Origin: JALOAT01 sp041687015
GTDB lineage: Bacteria > Pseudomonadota > Gammaproteobacteria > Thiohalomonadales > Thiohalomonadaceae
Length of the DNA: 64,000 bases
Direction of reading: 5' to 3'
NCBI GenBank assembly: GCA_041687015.1
Contig: JAWLCT010000004.1
Span: forward strand, 61,511-125,510
Made by a program: the position numbers and the translations under genes
Notes under the pieces: generated by a model
Database searches by the model: none
What the model was told of the DNA's origin: nothing
The model's input: the letters and a program-made list of their open reading frames with translations, nothing else
Shown: one piece after another, positions 62,907 through 64,000 of the stretch
Layout: the number at the start of each line of letters is the position of its first letter
How positions within the stretch are numbered: position 1 is the first letter of the stretch

Positions 62907-63755
62907 ATGCGACAAACCCCCGCAAGCTGTCAGGACAACGACAAGCCCGCACCGCCCTCCTTGCCCGCGACGGCGCGCCTGCCCATCAATCGCTGCAACC
63001 TGCCGGCGGTGATCCTCGGCAGCCTCACGTTCCAGCAGCATCCGGCGCCGCTTCACCTCGATGGCGTGCGCGAATTGCACGGACGCCTGTTTTCGATCCT
63101 TGACGGCATCGATGACAGGCACGCCCGCGCAGCCCTGTTCACAGAGGCCATGGCGGCGCACTTTCTGTTGGATTCACCGTCGGAGGCGGGCTGGGACACG
63201 TCACAGGGCGCCCGGGGAAAAATGGACTATCGACGTCTGCTGCGTGGCTGGTCTTTCGACCCGGATGGCCGCGAGGCGGCCGTCATCAAGGGCTGGGTGG
63301 AATCACGTTTCGGCCTGGTGCCGCATCATCACGGTGCCGTGATCACCGCATTGGGCGACGGCGCCTACCTGCACTATATGGAAGCGCGCGTGGCCGGGCT
63401 CTACAACGCCAACGCACTGGAAGCGCAGCTCGATCTGGTTTTCACCTATGGCCAATATGAGTTGACACGATGCCACGGCAGTGCCGCGCATCTGACCCTT
63501 TACCGCGGCGTCAATCGTCTCGCCGATCACGAGATCCTGGAACAGACCGGGCGCGACCGATTCATCGTGTTGCTGAACAACATGAACTCCTTCACGCGGA
63601 ACCGCGACCGCGCGGACGAATTCGGCGATCACGTGTTCGAAGCCCGCATACCGCTCAGCAAGATCGCCTTTTTCGCGGACCTGCTTCCCCGGTTGCTGCA
63701 GGGCGAGGACGAGGTCATGGTCCTGGGCGGTGTGTATGAAATGCGTCGGGTATAG
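62907..63755 (+). CDS. draT: NAD+-dinitrogen-reductase ADP-ribosyltransferase DraT
   Basis: A 282-aa enzyme that ADP-ribosylates Arg101 of NifH to switch nitrogenase off after ammonium or darkness/energy shifts. Family motifs are NRCNLPAVILGSLTFQQHPA near residue 28, MDYRRLLRGWSFDPDGREAA near 105, VIKGWVESRFGLVPHHH near 125, LTLYRGVNRL near 206 and RFIVLLNNMNSFTRNRDRAD near 230. ATG 62907 is the likely start, but GTG 62874 or a TTG about 18 codons downstream are possible. The partner hydrolase draG is not in the window. It is divergent from nifH. Confidence 0.93.
   Translation: MRQTPASCQDNDKPAPPSLPATARLPINRCNLPAVILGSLTFQQHPAPLHLDGVRELHGRLFSILDGIDDRHARAALFTEAMAAHFLLDSPSEAGWDTSQGARGKMDYRRLLRGWSFDPDGREAAVIKGWVESRFGLVPHHHGAVITALGDGAYLHYMEARVAGLYNANALEAQLDLVFTYGQYELTRCHGSAAHLTLYRGVNRLADHEILEQTGRDRFIVLLNNMNSFTRNRDRADEFGDHVFEARIPLSKIAFFADLLPRLLQGEDEVMVLGGVYEMRRV
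62928..62943 (-). promoter_or_regulatory. NifA upstream activator site of nifH, inside draT
   Basis: TGTCAGGACAACGACA matches TGT-N10-ACA, 99 bp upstream of the nifH -24 element. It lies within codons 8-13 of draT if that gene starts at ATG 62907. Confidence 0.82.
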
Positions 63756-63826
63756 CATGTGCCACAAACGCAACGTGCGTTGTCCGGATAGCGACAAGGT
63801 TCGAGAGGGACGAAAGACAAAAAGCC

Positions 63827-63860
63827 AAACCACGGGGGACACGGGGGACACGGGGGTTTT
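63827..63860. repeat. CCACGGGGGACACGGGGG repeat downstream of draT
   Basis: AACCACGGGGGACACGGGGG and a further ACACGGGGG lie 70 bp after the draT stop, like the element after nifT. The remaining 63756-64000 sequence holds no gene I can support. Confidence 0.55.
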
Positions 63861-64000
63861 ATTCGGCTGGATGGCCGCTTTGTCGTGATTTTTACGGGCG
63901 CAGGTCCACCACTCCAGGAGTGATTTGCGTCGATTTGCGTTCATTCGCGGACGGTCGGGGCTTCACGGCCCGCATTTTGCTTTGTGGATGACAGGACCAA

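Overview
This is a 64-kb scaffold fragment from a GC-rich Gammaproteobacterium. YbiT, RsmJ, NafY and a Gammaproteobacteria-style nif gene order support that class. A sulfur-oxidising or Chromatiales-like host is plausible, but nothing here proves it. The sequence has four runs of exactly 100 N. Two of them are flanked by exact 99-bp duplications, so they are unmerged contig ends and not real gaps. A third cuts nifK and is shorter than the missing sequence.

The left part (1-17.3 kb) is mostly housekeeping. It holds acetyl-CoA synthetase (acs), a Pat-type protein acetyltransferase and two histone-deacetylase-family proteins on either side of them, which together look like an Acs acetylation neighbourhood. 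It also holds rsmJ, a SpmA-SpmB fusion, a Crp/Fnr regulator, the ergothioneine pair egtBD, hsp20, pabB, ppx/gppA and an alpha/beta hydrolase. About 0.9 kb of alternating inverted REP elements follows (17.3-18.2 kb), then ybiT, a Tim44-like protein and a SWIM/SNF2 helicase. Next come a retropepsin-like protease, transglutaminase and glutamate-ligase triad (24.9-28.1 kb), a cyanide-insensitive-type bd quinol oxidase (28.2-30.6 kb), and a kaiC-kaiB-histidine kinase operon (31.5-35.2 kb). Two flavoenzymes and a MASE3-6xPAS-GGDEF protein close this section.

The right part (41-64 kb) is a molybdenum nitrogenase island. modABC has a ModE-type operator, and a second, better one precedes an unknown 80-aa ORF. 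Four minus-strand nif transcription units follow: nifV-cysE-nifW-nifZ-nifM; iscA-nifU-nifS; nifE-nifN-nifX-DUF269-DUF683-fdxB-[2Fe-2S] ferredoxin-GNAT; and nifH-nifD-nifK-nifT-fdx-nafY-DUF6129. Each is preceded by a TGGCAC-N5-TTGCW sigma-54 promoter and one or two TGT-N10-ACA NifA sites. draT, which encodes the enzyme that ADP-ribosylates NifH, is divergent from nifH, and the nifH NifA site lies inside its first codons. nifA, nifL, nifB, nifQ and draG are not in the window.

Intergenic spaces throughout carry degenerate palindromes of two kinds, CGCAAAG/CGCCAAG and CCACGGAG/ACACAGAG, plus REP elements. Such elements sit at each of the four junctions from nifH to the ferredoxin gene, where hairpins in the mRNA could set relative expression. 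No tRNA, rRNA, CRISPR array, insertion sequence or integrase was recognised.
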